From Mycobacterium asiaticum (GTDB taxonomy: Bacteria > Actinomycetota > Actinomycetes > Mycobacteriales > Mycobacteriaceae): DNA of 64,000 nt. Numbering within the stretch: the stretch's first letter is position 1; each line of letters begins with the position of its first letter. Made by a program: the position numbers and the translations under genes. Positions 18,676-27,194 of this stretch are shown piece by piece. The notes under the pieces are model-generated. The model worked only from the letters and a program-made list of their open reading frames with translations, was not told the DNA's origin and ran no database searches. The stretch spans positions 62,001 to 126,000 of the forward strand of contig NZ_LZLS01000097.1 in the NCBI RefSeq assembly GCF_001673365.1. The letters run 5' to 3'.

Positions 18676-19257
18676 TCAGAAGCCGAAGTAGGGCTGGCCA
18701 ACAGCCGGCACCGGGCGACGCCGGACGCGCGCGAGCCACATGATCGACAGCGCCAGGTCGACGAGTCCGACAACGAACAACGCGACGAACACCCAGACCA
18801 GATAGCCGTATGAGCTCTGGTGACCAAAAGCCAATCGCGGATTGATGTATCCACCGACCTGGCCGTCGGTCTGAACGTTATAGCTACCCGCGGCCGGCAC
18901 CCGAACATTCCACACTCGCACGTGGGCATCGTTATTGATTGTCGTTGTGCTGCCGATGCTTTCGGTTACTTCTGGCTGAGGGCCGCCGTCGGGTGCGGTA
19001 ATCGAGAGACGCAGCGGCGGCACCGGCAGGCCCCCGCCGTTAGTACCGCCGATGACCAGGACATGCAGGCTGACGGTGGCCTCCCCGGCGGGCAGGTCCA
19101 CTACGCCGGTGCCCGGGATGGGAACCTCGCCGTACGCGTTGTATTTGTCCAGGAAAAACGCATTGAGCACCAACGTGATGATGAAACCGGCCACCGCTAC
19201 CACCAGCATCACGATGGCCAGGGTCAGCGACAGCTTGGCGACGCGTCTGCTGTTCAT
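18676..19257 (-). CDS. Two-helix membrane protein of unknown function
   Basis: 193 residues. Hydrophobic helices at about 9-35 and 150-176 enclose an extracytoplasmic domain rich in Pro, Gly and beta-type residues (about 40-145); the short C-terminus is basic and cytoplasmic. I recognise no catalytic motif. It sits where M. tuberculosis has Rv2261c/Rv2262c, so it is a local replacement or insertion. Confidence 0.75.
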   Translation of the reverse strand: MNSRRVAKLSLTLAIVMLVVAVAGFIITLVLNAFFLDKYNAYGEVPIPGTGVVDLPAGEATVSLHVLVIGGTNGGGLPVPPLRLSITAPDGGPQPEVTESIGSTTTINNDAHVRVWNVRVPAAGSYNVQTDGQVGGYINPRLAFGHQSSYGYLVWVFVALFVVGLVDLALSIMWLARVRRRPVPAVGQPYFGF

Positions 19258-19371
19258 TGACGCAGTGTGTCATGGGGAAACCCGAGATCGATAGGGCGGC
19301 GAGCGGTAACCACCGGCGACAGGAGACACTGGTTTCGACAGCGAACCGATGAACCGGGAAGGGTGTCTCAC

Positions 19372-20319
19372 ATGGCCAATGATCTCGTCGCCACGGTGCC
19401 CGATCTGTCCGGCAAGCTGGCCGTCGTCACCGGATCCAACAGCGGCCTGGGGCTCGGCGTGGCTAGGCGGCTCTCGGCGGCGGGCGCCGACGTGGTGATG
19501 GCCGTCCGCAACCGGGCCAAGGGTGAGGCGGCCATCGAAGAGATCCGCAAATCGGTGCCCGACGCCAAATTGTCCATCAAGTCGCTGGACTTGTCGTCGC
19601 TGGCATCCGTCGCCGCCTTGGGCGAGCAACTCAACGCCGACGGCCGTCCGATCGACGTCCTGGTCAACAACGCCGGCGTCATGACGCCGCCGGAACGTGA
19701 CACCACCTCCGATGGCTTCGAATTACAGTTCGGCAGCAACCATCTCGGCCACTTCGCGTTGACCGGGCATGTGCTGCCGCTGCTGCGCGCGGCCCAGCGC
19801 GCGCGGGTGGTCTCGCTGAGCAGCATCGCCGCGCGGCGTGGGCGCATCCACTTCGACGACCTGCAGTTCGAAAAGTCCTATGCGGCGATGACGGCGTACG
19901 GCCAGTCGAAGCTGGCGGTCTTGATGTTCGCCCGGGAACTGAACCGGCGCAGCCGCCAGTCCGGCTGGGGCATCGTGTCCAATGCCGCGCACCCGGGTCT
20001 GACCAAGACCAATCTGCAGATCAGCGGCCCGTCGCACGGCCGCGAGAAGCCGTCGCTGATGCAGCGGTTTTATACGACATCATGGCGGTTCACTCCGTTT
20101 CTTTGGCAGGAAATCGACGAGGGCATCCTGCCCGTTCTTTACGCGGCGGTGACGCCACAAGCCGAAGGTGGTGCGTTCTACGGCCCGCGGGGCTTCTACG
20201 AGGCCGCCGGCGGCGGCGTGGCGACGGCGAAGATTCCCACTCGTGCCGCCAATGATGCTGACTGCAAACAACTTTGGGAAATCTCCGAACGGCTCACCGG
20301 TGTCAGCTATTCCGCCTAG
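19372..20319 (+). CDS. Short-chain dehydrogenase/reductase
   Basis: 315-residue SDR related to Rv2263/Rv0439c. NAD(P) loop TGSNSGLG (20-27), NNAG (99-102), catalytic Ser near 150 and Tyr176/Lys180 (YGQSK). ATG at 19372 follows GGGAAGGG; the longer open frame upstream lacks coding character. A C-terminal membrane-proximal region resembles retinol dehydrogenase-type SDRs. Probably first gene of a unit with the SABATH methyltransferase 60 bases downstream. Substrate unknown, likely a lipid alcohol or ketone. Confidence 0.87.
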   Translation: MANDLVATVPDLSGKLAVVTGSNSGLGLGVARRLSAAGADVVMAVRNRAKGEAAIEEIRKSVPDAKLSIKSLDLSSLASVAALGEQLNADGRPIDVLVNNAGVMTPPERDTTSDGFELQFGSNHLGHFALTGHVLPLLRAAQRARVVSLSSIAARRGRIHFDDLQFEKSYAAMTAYGQSKLAVLMFARELNRRSRQSGWGIVSNAAHPGLTKTNLQISGPSHGREKPSLMQRFYTTSWRFTPFLWQEIDEGILPVLYAAVTPQAEGGAFYGPRGFYEAAGGGVATAKIPTRAANDADCKQLWEISERLTGVSYSA

Positions 20320-20380
20320 ATCAACCGGGCGACCCGAAATCCGGCTGCCCGAATCCTCCGTCGTGGTCCGACCCGAGCCG

Positions 20381-21442
20381 ATGGAGTCGGCGACCTACAC
20401 GCAATCGTCGCGCCTGCAAGCCGCCGGATTGCTGCCTGCGATAACGCTATTCGAGCAGGCGGCCGAGCAGGTGCCGTTGCCTAAAGCGCCCCAACCGGTT
20501 GTCATCGCCGACTACGGAGCCGCCACCGGGCACAATTCACTCAAGCCGATGTGCGCCGCGATCCAGGTATTGCGTGGCCGTACGAGGCACGACCACGCGA
20601 TCCTGGTGACGCACACCGACGTACCTGACAACGACTTCACCAGCCTGTTCCACACCCTGGCCGATGACCCGGATAGTTATGTGCACCACGACGCGGCCAG
20701 TTTTCCGTCATCGATCGGCCGATCGTTTTACCAACAGATCTTGCCGACCAGCACCGTCAATCTGGGCTGGACGTCGTGGGCGATTCAGTGGCTGAGCCGA
20801 GTACCCGAAGACGCCCCGGAAATCGCCGATCACGTACAAGCCGCCTATACCGACAATCTCGAAGCTCGCCGAGCCTACGAGCAGCAGGCGGCCATTGACT
20901 GGAATAACTTCGTCGCCTTCCGCGGTCGCGAGATGTGTCCCGGCGCGCGATTGGTGGTGCTGACCATGGCTCTCGACGAGGACAACGAATTCGGCTACCG
21001 ACCGTTGAACGAGGCGCTCATGGCGGCGCTGCACCAACTCGTCGGAGATCACCTGATCAGCATCGACGAGTTGCGGCGCATGGTGATTCCGGTGATTGCG
21101 CGCAGCGAGAAAGACTTTCGCGCGCCCTTCGCACCGCGGGGATGGTTCGAGGGGCTCACCATCGAACACCTGGAAATCTTCAACGCCGAGGACCGATTCT
21201 GGGCCAGATACCAATCGGACTCGGACGCAGAGGCTTTCGGCGCGCAGTGGGCCGCCTTCGCCCGGGCCGCCCTGTTTCCGACGCTGCGGGCGGGTCTCGA
21301 CGGTGGAATCGACGATCCGCGCGGGGTTGAATTCGTGCAGCAACTCGAGGCCGCCGTCGCCGACCTGCTGGCCCGCGCGCCCGAGCCGATGCGCATTCCA
21401 CTTGCGTCAATTGTCCTGGTCAAGCGCCCTTCGAGATTGTGA
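20381..21442 (+). CDS. SABATH-family carboxyl methyltransferase
   Basis: 353 residues from ATG 20381 (GTG 20363 would add six). The SAM motif VIADYGAATGHNSL matches the IADLGCSSGPN-type motif of SABATH enzymes, which methylate carboxylates of small molecules; the mycobacterial member studied in M. marinum is a fatty acid O-methyltransferase. The characteristic N-terminal substrate cap and later aromatic stretch (FYQQILPTSTVNLGWTSWAI) are present. Adjacent SDR suggests a lipid substrate. Assignment to fatty acids is inference. Confidence 0.8.
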   Translation: MESATYTQSSRLQAAGLLPAITLFEQAAEQVPLPKAPQPVVIADYGAATGHNSLKPMCAAIQVLRGRTRHDHAILVTHTDVPDNDFTSLFHTLADDPDSYVHHDAASFPSSIGRSFYQQILPTSTVNLGWTSWAIQWLSRVPEDAPEIADHVQAAYTDNLEARRAYEQQAAIDWNNFVAFRGREMCPGARLVVLTMALDEDNEFGYRPLNEALMAALHQLVGDHLISIDELRRMVIPVIARSEKDFRAPFAPRGWFEGLTIEHLEIFNAEDRFWARYQSDSDAEAFGAQWAAFARAALFPTLRAGLDGGIDDPRGVEFVQQLEAAVADLLARAPEPMRIPLASIVLVKRPSRL

Positions 21443-21520
21443 AAGTTTTGGCGACGCCGCGCAGTGGGTAATCCGGGTGCAGGGTCGGTCGCAAACGGCA
21501 AACAATAAGGGGCGAGCAAC

Positions 21521-22201
21521 ATGGGCGCGCACGACGACGAATCGGCGGATAAGGACAAGGACTCCGGTGGAGTGGACACCGCCCAAGAGCCCAAGGACGA
21601 CGAAAAGAAAAGCGAGCCCAAGGACGACGAGCAGAAGAGCGACGGCCCGGCGAACGCGACCGAGAAGCCAGAACCGGACGAGGACCACAAAGAAGAAGCC
21701 AAGAAGATGATGACGGCCTACGAGGACCGTCCAACTCTGGTGCTGCCTGGGTCCGGAAAGACCATCACCGGCACGGCCGTCAACGACTGGATCGACGACG
21801 AAGGTAACCCCAAGTACGCCGACGACGAAGACGCGCCCGCCGCCAAGGCGAAGAAAGAGTCCGGGGACGAGTCGCGCGACGAATCCGAGAACGAGTCGCG
21901 CGACAACGAAGGGCCGAGAGCCGATTCGGAGGAGAACCAGCGCGAGGAACCGTCCGAGAAGGCGTCCGCTGATGCCGATGCCGGCAGCGAAGAGAGCGGA
22001 ACAGGCTCCACCAAGAACGAGAGCGAACGGGCCGCGGCTGCCGACGAGAATGCCGGAGACCGCGATAAGTCCCAAGAAGAACTGAACGAAGAAGCCGAAG
22101 AACGCGTCAAAGATACTTTCGACGACGATAAGGCTTTCAACGAGGCAGTTATCGAGGAAACCAAGAAGGACCGCGAAGAGCGGGAAACCGTCGACAAATA
22201 G
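21521..22201 (+). CDS. Highly acidic disordered protein
   Basis: 226 residues, dominated by Asp, Glu, Lys and Ser, with no Cys and no hydrophobic core; charged blocks at both ends flank a short more ordered segment (about 63-98: AYEDRPTLVLPGSGKT onwards). ATG preceded by AAGGGG. No signal peptide or helix spanning a membrane. Could be an intrinsically disordered partner of a membrane or surface protein; the facing Hsp70-like gene ends 10 bases away on the other strand. Function unknown. Confidence 0.75.
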   Translation: MGAHDDESADKDKDSGGVDTAQEPKDDEKKSEPKDDEQKSDGPANATEKPEPDEDHKEEAKKMMTAYEDRPTLVLPGSGKTITGTAVNDWIDDEGNPKYADDEDAPAAKAKKESGDESRDESENESRDNEGPRADSEENQREEPSEKASADADAGSEESGTGSTKNESERAAAADENAGDRDKSQEELNEEAEERVKDTFDDDKAFNEAVIEETKKDREERETVDK

Positions 22202-22210
22202 CTGACCGGG

Positions 22211-24157
22211 TCAGCCTCGCGGAAACTGAACCAGCCCAGGCACATTCACGCCCACGCCCGGTATTCCGGGCACACCCGGAATATGGGGAATTTCTGGTAC
22301 CGCCGGCGGGTTCGGGTTGGCCGGACTCGGCACTTGGGGTATCTGCGGTGCCTGCGGGACGGGCGGCTGCGTGGTGGGCGGGGCCTGAACGGTCGGTGGC
22401 GGCTGCGTGGTGGGCGGAGCCGGAGGTTGCGTAGTGGGCGGAGGCTGAGTGGTCGCCGGCGGCGCTTCGGTCGTAGGCGGGCTCGGAGGTTGCGTGGGAG
22501 CCGGCGGGACCTGGGATGTCGGCGCTGGCTCGGCAGTCGGCGAGGGCGGTTCAGGGCTCGCACTTGCCGGCCCGGTGGGAGGCGGTGATTCGACCGTCCC
22601 TGGAGCCGGAGTGGAAGGCGGCGCGGACCCGCTCGGGGTAACCGGTGACGTGTTGACCCCCGGGGATTTCGTGTCCGGTTCGTTGTGCGAGGTCAGCCCG
22701 ATCGCGATTGCGGTGCCAACCAGCACCACCGCCACCACCGTGCTGATGAGGATTACCGCCGGCAGCCGATACCACGGGATCGGTGACGCCTTACGTTCCG
22801 GTTCCGCACGGGCTTCCCGCTCGAATTTCATCTGCGGCCGCGCTCCGGTGTATCCCGAACCACCCTGCTCAGAATCGGACGACGCGACTGGAATGGCCCG
22901 GGATTCGTTAGCAGCCTCGGACCAAGCCAGGGCGGGCCGCATCGCCGAGACCGGAGCGTCGGCCCCAGGGTCGGCCCCAGGGTCGGCCCCAGGGTCGGCC
23001 CCAGCGTCGGCTGGAACGTCGGTGTAGTCCTGGTAGTCGTGCTCGGCGTCCACCGCCGCGGCCGGCGCGACCGCGGGTGCGGCCGGAGTCAACACGGTCG
23101 CGCTGGTGTCGGCGGGTCCCCGCGCGGCGCGCAGCGCGGCGCCGATGGCCGGGGTCAAGTGCGGGCGCGGGGTCGTGATCACCGGCACCCCGAAGTGCCC
23201 GGACAGCGTCGTCGTCACCGCCGGGATGCTGGCGCCGCCGCCCACCGTGACTATCGCGGCCAGTTCATGAATCCCGTTGCGCCCCAACGATTGTTCCAAT
23301 ACCCGGACGACCCCGTCCAACGAGCCGCGAATGGTCTGCTCAAGTTCGGTACGGGTCAGGCGGATGTCGCCGCGGGTACCGGCCGCCGCCTCCGGCAGGT
23401 TGGTAACCGTGGTCGCCGAGAGCCGTTCCTTGGCGTTACGGCAGGCGGTCCGCAACTTGGTAAGCGAGCCGATGGCCGCGGTGCCCGACGGATCGAAGGC
23501 ACCCGTTGCCGGCATTTCCGACATCACGTAGGTCAACAGCGACTGGTCAATCATGTCGCCGGAGAAGTCGTGATGGCGCACGGTCGGACCGATCGGCTGA
23601 TAGTCGCCGTTGGCGTCGACCAGGGTGATGCTGGTTCCGCTGCCCCCGAAATCGCAGAGCGCGACGATTCCGCGTGCCGGTATGCCCGGGTTGGCCCGCG
23701 TGGCAAACAGCGCCGCCGCCGCATCAGGAATCAGTGACAGCGGTTTGGCCTGGCGGGACCACTCCGAAACCCGGCTTACTGCGCCACCCAGTGCATCGAC
23801 TGCCGTCGCCGTCCAGTGGGACGGATAGGTCACCGCGACATTGTCTGGCAACGCGCGCCCACCGCAGGCCGCGTAGGCCAGCGCCCGCAGCCCGTCGGCC
23901 ACCAGCGCTTCGCTGCGGTGCATGGACCCGTCGGCTGCCACGATGCCGACCCGGTCGCCAACCCGGTCCACGAAATCGTTGATCACCAGGCCGGGCTCGT
24001 CCAACCTGGCGTTCTCCGACGGCACCCCGACCTCGGGTGGGCGCTGCCGGTACAGGGTCAGGACGGGTTTGCGGGTAATGGCGCGGTCGGCAGTGACGGC
24101 GCCCAGATTGGTGGCACCGATCGACAGGCCCAGCGCGGGTCTAACTCCGTCTGCCAT
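22211..24157 (-). CDS. Hsp70-like actin-fold protein with Pro-rich extracytoplasmic tail
   Basis: 648 residues from ATG 24157, the likely start because it begins at the actin-fold first strand (GLSIGATNLGAV). Residues 1-360 resemble the Hsp70 nucleotide-binding domain (phosphate loops, FGGSGTSI and VGGGASIPAV). A variable linker with ADPG repeats follows, then one transmembrane helix (about 480-505) and a Pro/Thr tail of PPTTQPP-like repeats. Matches Rv2264c. The topology puts an ATP-binding domain inside and a Pro-rich tail in the periplasm; role unknown, possibly signalling or envelope assembly. Confidence 0.83.
   Translation of the reverse strand: MADGVRPALGLSIGATNLGAVTADRAITRKPVLTLYRQRPPEVGVPSENARLDEPGLVINDFVDRVGDRVGIVAADGSMHRSEALVADGLRALAYAACGGRALPDNVAVTYPSHWTATAVDALGGAVSRVSEWSRQAKPLSLIPDAAAALFATRANPGIPARGIVALCDFGGSGTSITLVDANGDYQPIGPTVRHHDFSGDMIDQSLLTYVMSEMPATGAFDPSGTAAIGSLTKLRTACRNAKERLSATTVTNLPEAAAGTRGDIRLTRTELEQTIRGSLDGVVRVLEQSLGRNGIHELAAIVTVGGGASIPAVTTTLSGHFGVPVITTPRPHLTPAIGAALRAARGPADTSATVLTPAAPAVAPAAAVDAEHDYQDYTDVPADAGADPGADPGADPGADAPVSAMRPALAWSEAANESRAIPVASSDSEQGGSGYTGARPQMKFEREARAEPERKASPIPWYRLPAVILISTVVAVVLVGTAIAIGLTSHNEPDTKSPGVNTSPVTPSGSAPPSTPAPGTVESPPPTGPASASPEPPSPTAEPAPTSQVPPAPTQPPSPPTTEAPPATTQPPPTTQPPAPPTTQPPPTVQAPPTTQPPVPQAPQIPQVPSPANPNPPAVPEIPHIPGVPGIPGVGVNVPGLVQFPRG
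22958..23005. repeat. Four 12-bp tandem repeats in the Hsp70-like gene
   Basis: Four copies of GTCGGCCCCAGG (the last ends in C), coding Ala-Asp-Pro-Gly units in the linker of the minus-strand Hsp70-like gene. Three copies are identical, so copy number is likely to vary between strains without changing frame. Confidence 0.9.
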
Positions 24158-24279
24158 CTGGTCCAATCCCCATGCTTTGCCCGCCTGTCCCCCAAAGCTA
24201 ACCGCAATTTTTTCGCTAAAAGCTATAGCCAATCTTGGCGTCGGCTATGCGCCAGCTGTATGCCCCCCATCTTCGCTGG

Positions 24280-25338
24280 TCAGCGGATAGTACCCGCGCC
24301 GGGGATCAACGGCAGGTCCAGTGCGGTAACCCACCCGGGCGATAGCTCGTTGACCGCCGGGACGGCGTTGAGGGCGCGCATGCCGGTCGCCAGGCAGCCG
24401 GCGGTTGCCGCGTCGCGGCCCGAACCGTCGGTGAACCGGAACGCCGTCTCCTGGAAGATGCTCGGCGTCCCCTCGATGTCGACCCGGTACACGTCGTTGT
24501 CGTGGCCAGTCGGCCAGTCGGGTGCGGCGTCTGCTCCGATGCGGTTGACGTGCTCGAGCTGGATGCGCGTCTCGCCTTGGTAGAGCCCGTTGATGGTGAA
24601 TCGGACGGCGGCGACGTTGCCGGCCTTGATGACTCCCTTGGCGGACTTGCGGTCAGTGGGGGTTACCCACTTGTCCCAAGTGGTGGTCATCTCGTCGAGC
24701 ATGATGCCGGCGGCGTGGGCGATCATCGGGATGGTGGCGCCCCACGCGAAGATCAGGACATCGCGGTTTTCCAGCATCGGGCTGTACCCGGGTTCGCGAC
24801 CGATGCCCATCTCGCGTTCGTAGTCACCCTCGTAGTTGGTGTAGTCCAGCAGTTCGGAGGCGCGAACCTTGCGCACCTCCGAGCACAAGCCCATCAGCGT
24901 CATCGGGAACAGGTCGTTGGCGAATCCGGGGTCGATGCCGGTGGTGAAGCAGGACGCCTCCCCCAGCTCGCACGCCTCGGTTATCGGTGTGATCCAGTTC
25001 GGTGGGTTCTGCGGCATAGTCGGCCAGATCCAGGGCGTCATCGCCGTCGAACACACGTCGATGCCGGCCCGTAAAAAGCGCGTCATCAGCAAGATGTTGT
25101 CCTTAGCGTGCATCGCCGTCGGACCGTAGTGCACCAGTGCGTCGGGCTTGAGCGCGATCAGCGCGTCGACATCGTCGGTGGCGGCGAGGCCGACCTGCTC
25201 TGGGAGCCCACAGATTTCGCCGACGTCACGACCCACCTTGGCCGGATTGCTGACGCCTACGCCCACCAACTCAAAAAGCGGATGCTTGATGATCTCCGGG
25301 ATCACCATCCGCCCCACAAAACCGGTGCCCCACACCAC
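24280..25338 (-). CDS. DapB-like NAD(P)-dependent dehydrogenase, probable 5' frameshift
   Basis: 352 residues from GTG 25338, belonging to the dihydrodipicolinate reductase-like family of mycobacterial dehydrogenases (Rv0926c type). The open frame begins right at the nucleotide loop VWGTGFVG, which leaves no usual leader. A better start, ATG 25391 with GGAGG six bases upstream, reads an expected leader (MAQTGVERVV...SPK) but in another frame; one extra base in the A5 run (minus strand, 25343-25347) would join the two. Either a sequencing error, a recent mutation, or frameshifting. C-terminal half carries the substrate domain. Function unknown. Confidence 0.75.
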   Translation of the reverse strand: MVWGTGFVGRMVIPEIIKHPLFELVGVGVSNPAKVGRDVGEICGLPEQVGLAATDDVDALIALKPDALVHYGPTAMHAKDNILLMTRFLRAGIDVCSTAMTPWIWPTMPQNPPNWITPITEACELGEASCFTTGIDPGFANDLFPMTLMGLCSEVRKVRASELLDYTNYEGDYEREMGIGREPGYSPMLENRDVLIFAWGATIPMIAHAAGIMLDEMTTTWDKWVTPTDRKSAKGVIKAGNVAAVRFTINGLYQGETRIQLEHVNRIGADAAPDWPTGHDNDVYRVDIEGTPSIFQETAFRFTDGSGRDAATAGCLATGMRALNAVPAVNELSPGWVTALDLPLIPGAGTIR

Positions 25339-25391
25339 GACCTTTTTGGGGACTCTCTTGGGACTACCCGCTCAACGCCTGTTTGCGCCAT
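25339..25391 (-). other. Displaced 5' end of the DapB-like gene
   Basis: ATG 25391, 17 codons and 2 bases out of frame with the downstream dehydrogenase frame, preceded by a strong GGAGG ribosome site at about 25398-25402. It encodes the missing N-terminal leader (RVVPRESPK) and meets the main frame at the homopolymer CCCCAAAAAGG. Confidence 0.55.
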
Positions 25392-25484
25392 CAGCACCTC
25401 CGCTCGCCCGGTTCCGGAATCACCATAAGTTCATTGCCACGAAGGGGTCGTAATCGCCCCCGCGTGATGACAACATGAACAACC

Positions 25485-25835
25485 ATGAGCATTCGTCGCG
25501 CAGCTTCGCTTTTGTTTGCCATCGGTACCGCCTCAGCGGTCACCTGCGGCGTGGCAGGCGCCACCCCCAAGCCCGGCGAGTTCCCTCAAACTCGCTACGA
25601 GGTCAGCGGTACCGGCGTCGCCGAATACATTTCTTTCCAAACCCCGCAGGGCCAAAAGCAGATCGCCAACGTGCCGCTGCCATGGTCCACGGAATTCCAG
25701 GCGTTCGGCGGGCAGGTGTTCGTGCTCAGCGCCCAGGGTCAAGGGACCATCGCCTGCAAGATCCTGCTCGACGGCAACGTCGTCAACGACGCGCATTCGA
25801 CCGGAACGCCGGGACGCGCGGTCTGTTCACACTGA
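25485..25835 (+). CDS. Secreted MmpS-like protein
   Basis: 116 residues. A signal peptide (1-26) precedes a domain resembling the periplasmic part of MmpS proteins: TRYEVSGTG...YISF, NVPLPWSTEF and a closing GTIACKILLDG...AVC with two Cys likely disulfide-bonded. MmpS proteins are membrane-anchored accessory subunits of MmpL transporters; this one seems to be released rather than anchored and no mmpL gene lies nearby. Stands alone between the DapB-like gene and cyp124. Confidence 0.7.
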   Translation: MSIRRAASLLFAIGTASAVTCGVAGATPKPGEFPQTRYEVSGTGVAEYISFQTPQGQKQIANVPLPWSTEFQAFGGQVFVLSAQGQGTIACKILLDGNVVNDAHSTGTPGRAVCSH

Positions 25836-25858
25836 CGCGACTAGGCTCGGCCGTGTCA

Positions 25859-25878
25859 CCCCTTCAATGTGGAAGGGG
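25859..25878 (+). promoter_or_regulatory. Hairpin in the cyp124 leader
   Basis: CCCCTTC (25859-25865) pairs perfectly with GAAGGGG (25872-25878) over a 6-base loop. It lies between the MmpS-like stop and the AGGAGG ribosome site of cyp124 (25883-25888). It may be a terminator for the upstream gene or a leader structure affecting cyp124. Confidence 0.45.
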
Positions 25879-25893
25879 GCTTAGGAGGATCGC

Positions 25894-27183
25894 ATGGACC
25901 TCAAGTCCGCGACGGGCCTGACTCCCCGAGTGAATGGGACGCCCCCACCGGAGATCCCGCTGGCCGATATCGCGCTTGGCTCGCTGGAGTTTTGGGGCGA
26001 AGACGACGATTACCGCGACGCCGCCTTCGCCACGTTGCGTCGCGAAGCACCGATTTCGTTCTGGCCCGCGATCGAAATGGAAGGCTTTACCGCGGGCAAC
26101 GGGCACTGGGCGCTCACCCGATTGGACGACGTCTTCTTCGCCAGCCGGCATCCGGAGGTCTTCAGCTCCAGCCCCAACATCACCATCAACGACCAGACAC
26201 CAGAGTTGGCCGAGTATTTCGGTTCGATGATCGTGATGGACGATCCGCGGCATCAGCGATTGCGTTCGATAGTCAGCCGAGCGTTCACCCCGAAGGTCGT
26301 GGCCCGCATCGAAGCGTCGGTGCGCGAGCGGGCGCACCGGTTGGTGGCGTCGATGATCGCCAATCATCCCGACCGGCAAGCAGATTTGGTCAGCGAGCTC
26401 GCCGGGCCGCTGCCATTGCAGATCATCTGCGACATGATGGGCGTCCCCGAAGAGGACCACCAGAAGATATTCCATTGGACCAACGAGATTCTCGGCTTCG
26501 GCGACCCGGATTTGGTCACCGATTTCGGTGAGTTCATTCAGATTTCGATGGACATCGGCGCCTATGCCACCGCATTGGCGGAGGACCGCCGGGTCAACCA
26601 CCACGACGACCTGACCACCGCCCTGGTGGAAGCCGAGGTCAACGGCGAACAACTGTCGTCCTCGGAGATCGCCATGTTCTTCATCCTGCTGGTGGTGGCC
26701 GGCAACGAGACCACGCGCAACGCCATCAGCCACGGGGTGCTGGCGCTGTCCCGCTATCCCGAGGAACGCGAAAAGTGGTGGACGGATTACGACACCCTGG
26801 CTCACAGCGCGGTTGAGGAGATCGTGCGCTGGGCGTCGCCGGTGGTCTACATGCGCCGCACCCTGTCCCAGGATTTCGAGTTGAGCGGCACCAAAATGGC
26901 TGCGGGCGATAAGGTTTCGCTGTGGTACAACTCGGCCAACCGGGACGAAACGAAGTTCGCCGACCCTTGGCGCTTCGACGTCGCGCGAAACCCCAACCCG
27001 CACGTCGGCTTTGGTGGCGGAGGCGCGCACTTCTGCCTGGGCGCCAATCTGGCCCGCCGTGAAATCAGGGTGGTGTTCGACGAACTGCGCCGCGAGATGC
27101 CCGACATCGTCGCCACCGCAGAACCCAGGCGCCTGCTGTCACAGTTCATTCACGGCATCAAGAGCTTGCCGGTCGCCTGGTAG
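25894..27183 (+). CDS. cyp124: Cytochrome P450 CYP124, methyl-branched lipid omega-hydroxylase
   Basis: 429 residues, closely matching M. tuberculosis CYP124A1 (Rv2266), which omega-hydroxylates methyl-branched lipids and cholesterol-type side chains. Heme ligand Cys381 (FGGGGAHFCLG), I-helix AGNETT (269-274) and ExxR Glu309/Arg312 are intact. ATG at 25894 with AGGAGG six bases upstream. In M. tuberculosis it is followed by stf3 and cyp128; here the neighbours downstream are unrelated. Requires ferredoxin and reductase encoded elsewhere. Confidence 0.97.
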   Translation: MDLKSATGLTPRVNGTPPPEIPLADIALGSLEFWGEDDDYRDAAFATLRREAPISFWPAIEMEGFTAGNGHWALTRLDDVFFASRHPEVFSSSPNITINDQTPELAEYFGSMIVMDDPRHQRLRSIVSRAFTPKVVARIEASVRERAHRLVASMIANHPDRQADLVSELAGPLPLQIICDMMGVPEEDHQKIFHWTNEILGFGDPDLVTDFGEFIQISMDIGAYATALAEDRRVNHHDDLTTALVEAEVNGEQLSSSEIAMFFILLVVAGNETTRNAISHGVLALSRYPEEREKWWTDYDTLAHSAVEEIVRWASPVVYMRRTLSQDFELSGTKMAAGDKVSLWYNSANRDETKFADPWRFDVARNPNPHVGFGGGGAHFCLGANLARREIRVVFDELRREMPDIVATAEPRRLLSQFIHGIKSLPVAW

Positions 27184-27194
27184 TTTCAGCCAGT

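Noticed and set aside
22283..23027. Gly/Arg-rich plus-strand frames opposite the Hsp70-like gene, PGRS-like at first sight
   Set aside because: They are the complement of the Pro-rich tail of the minus-strand gene and lack a PE domain or start.
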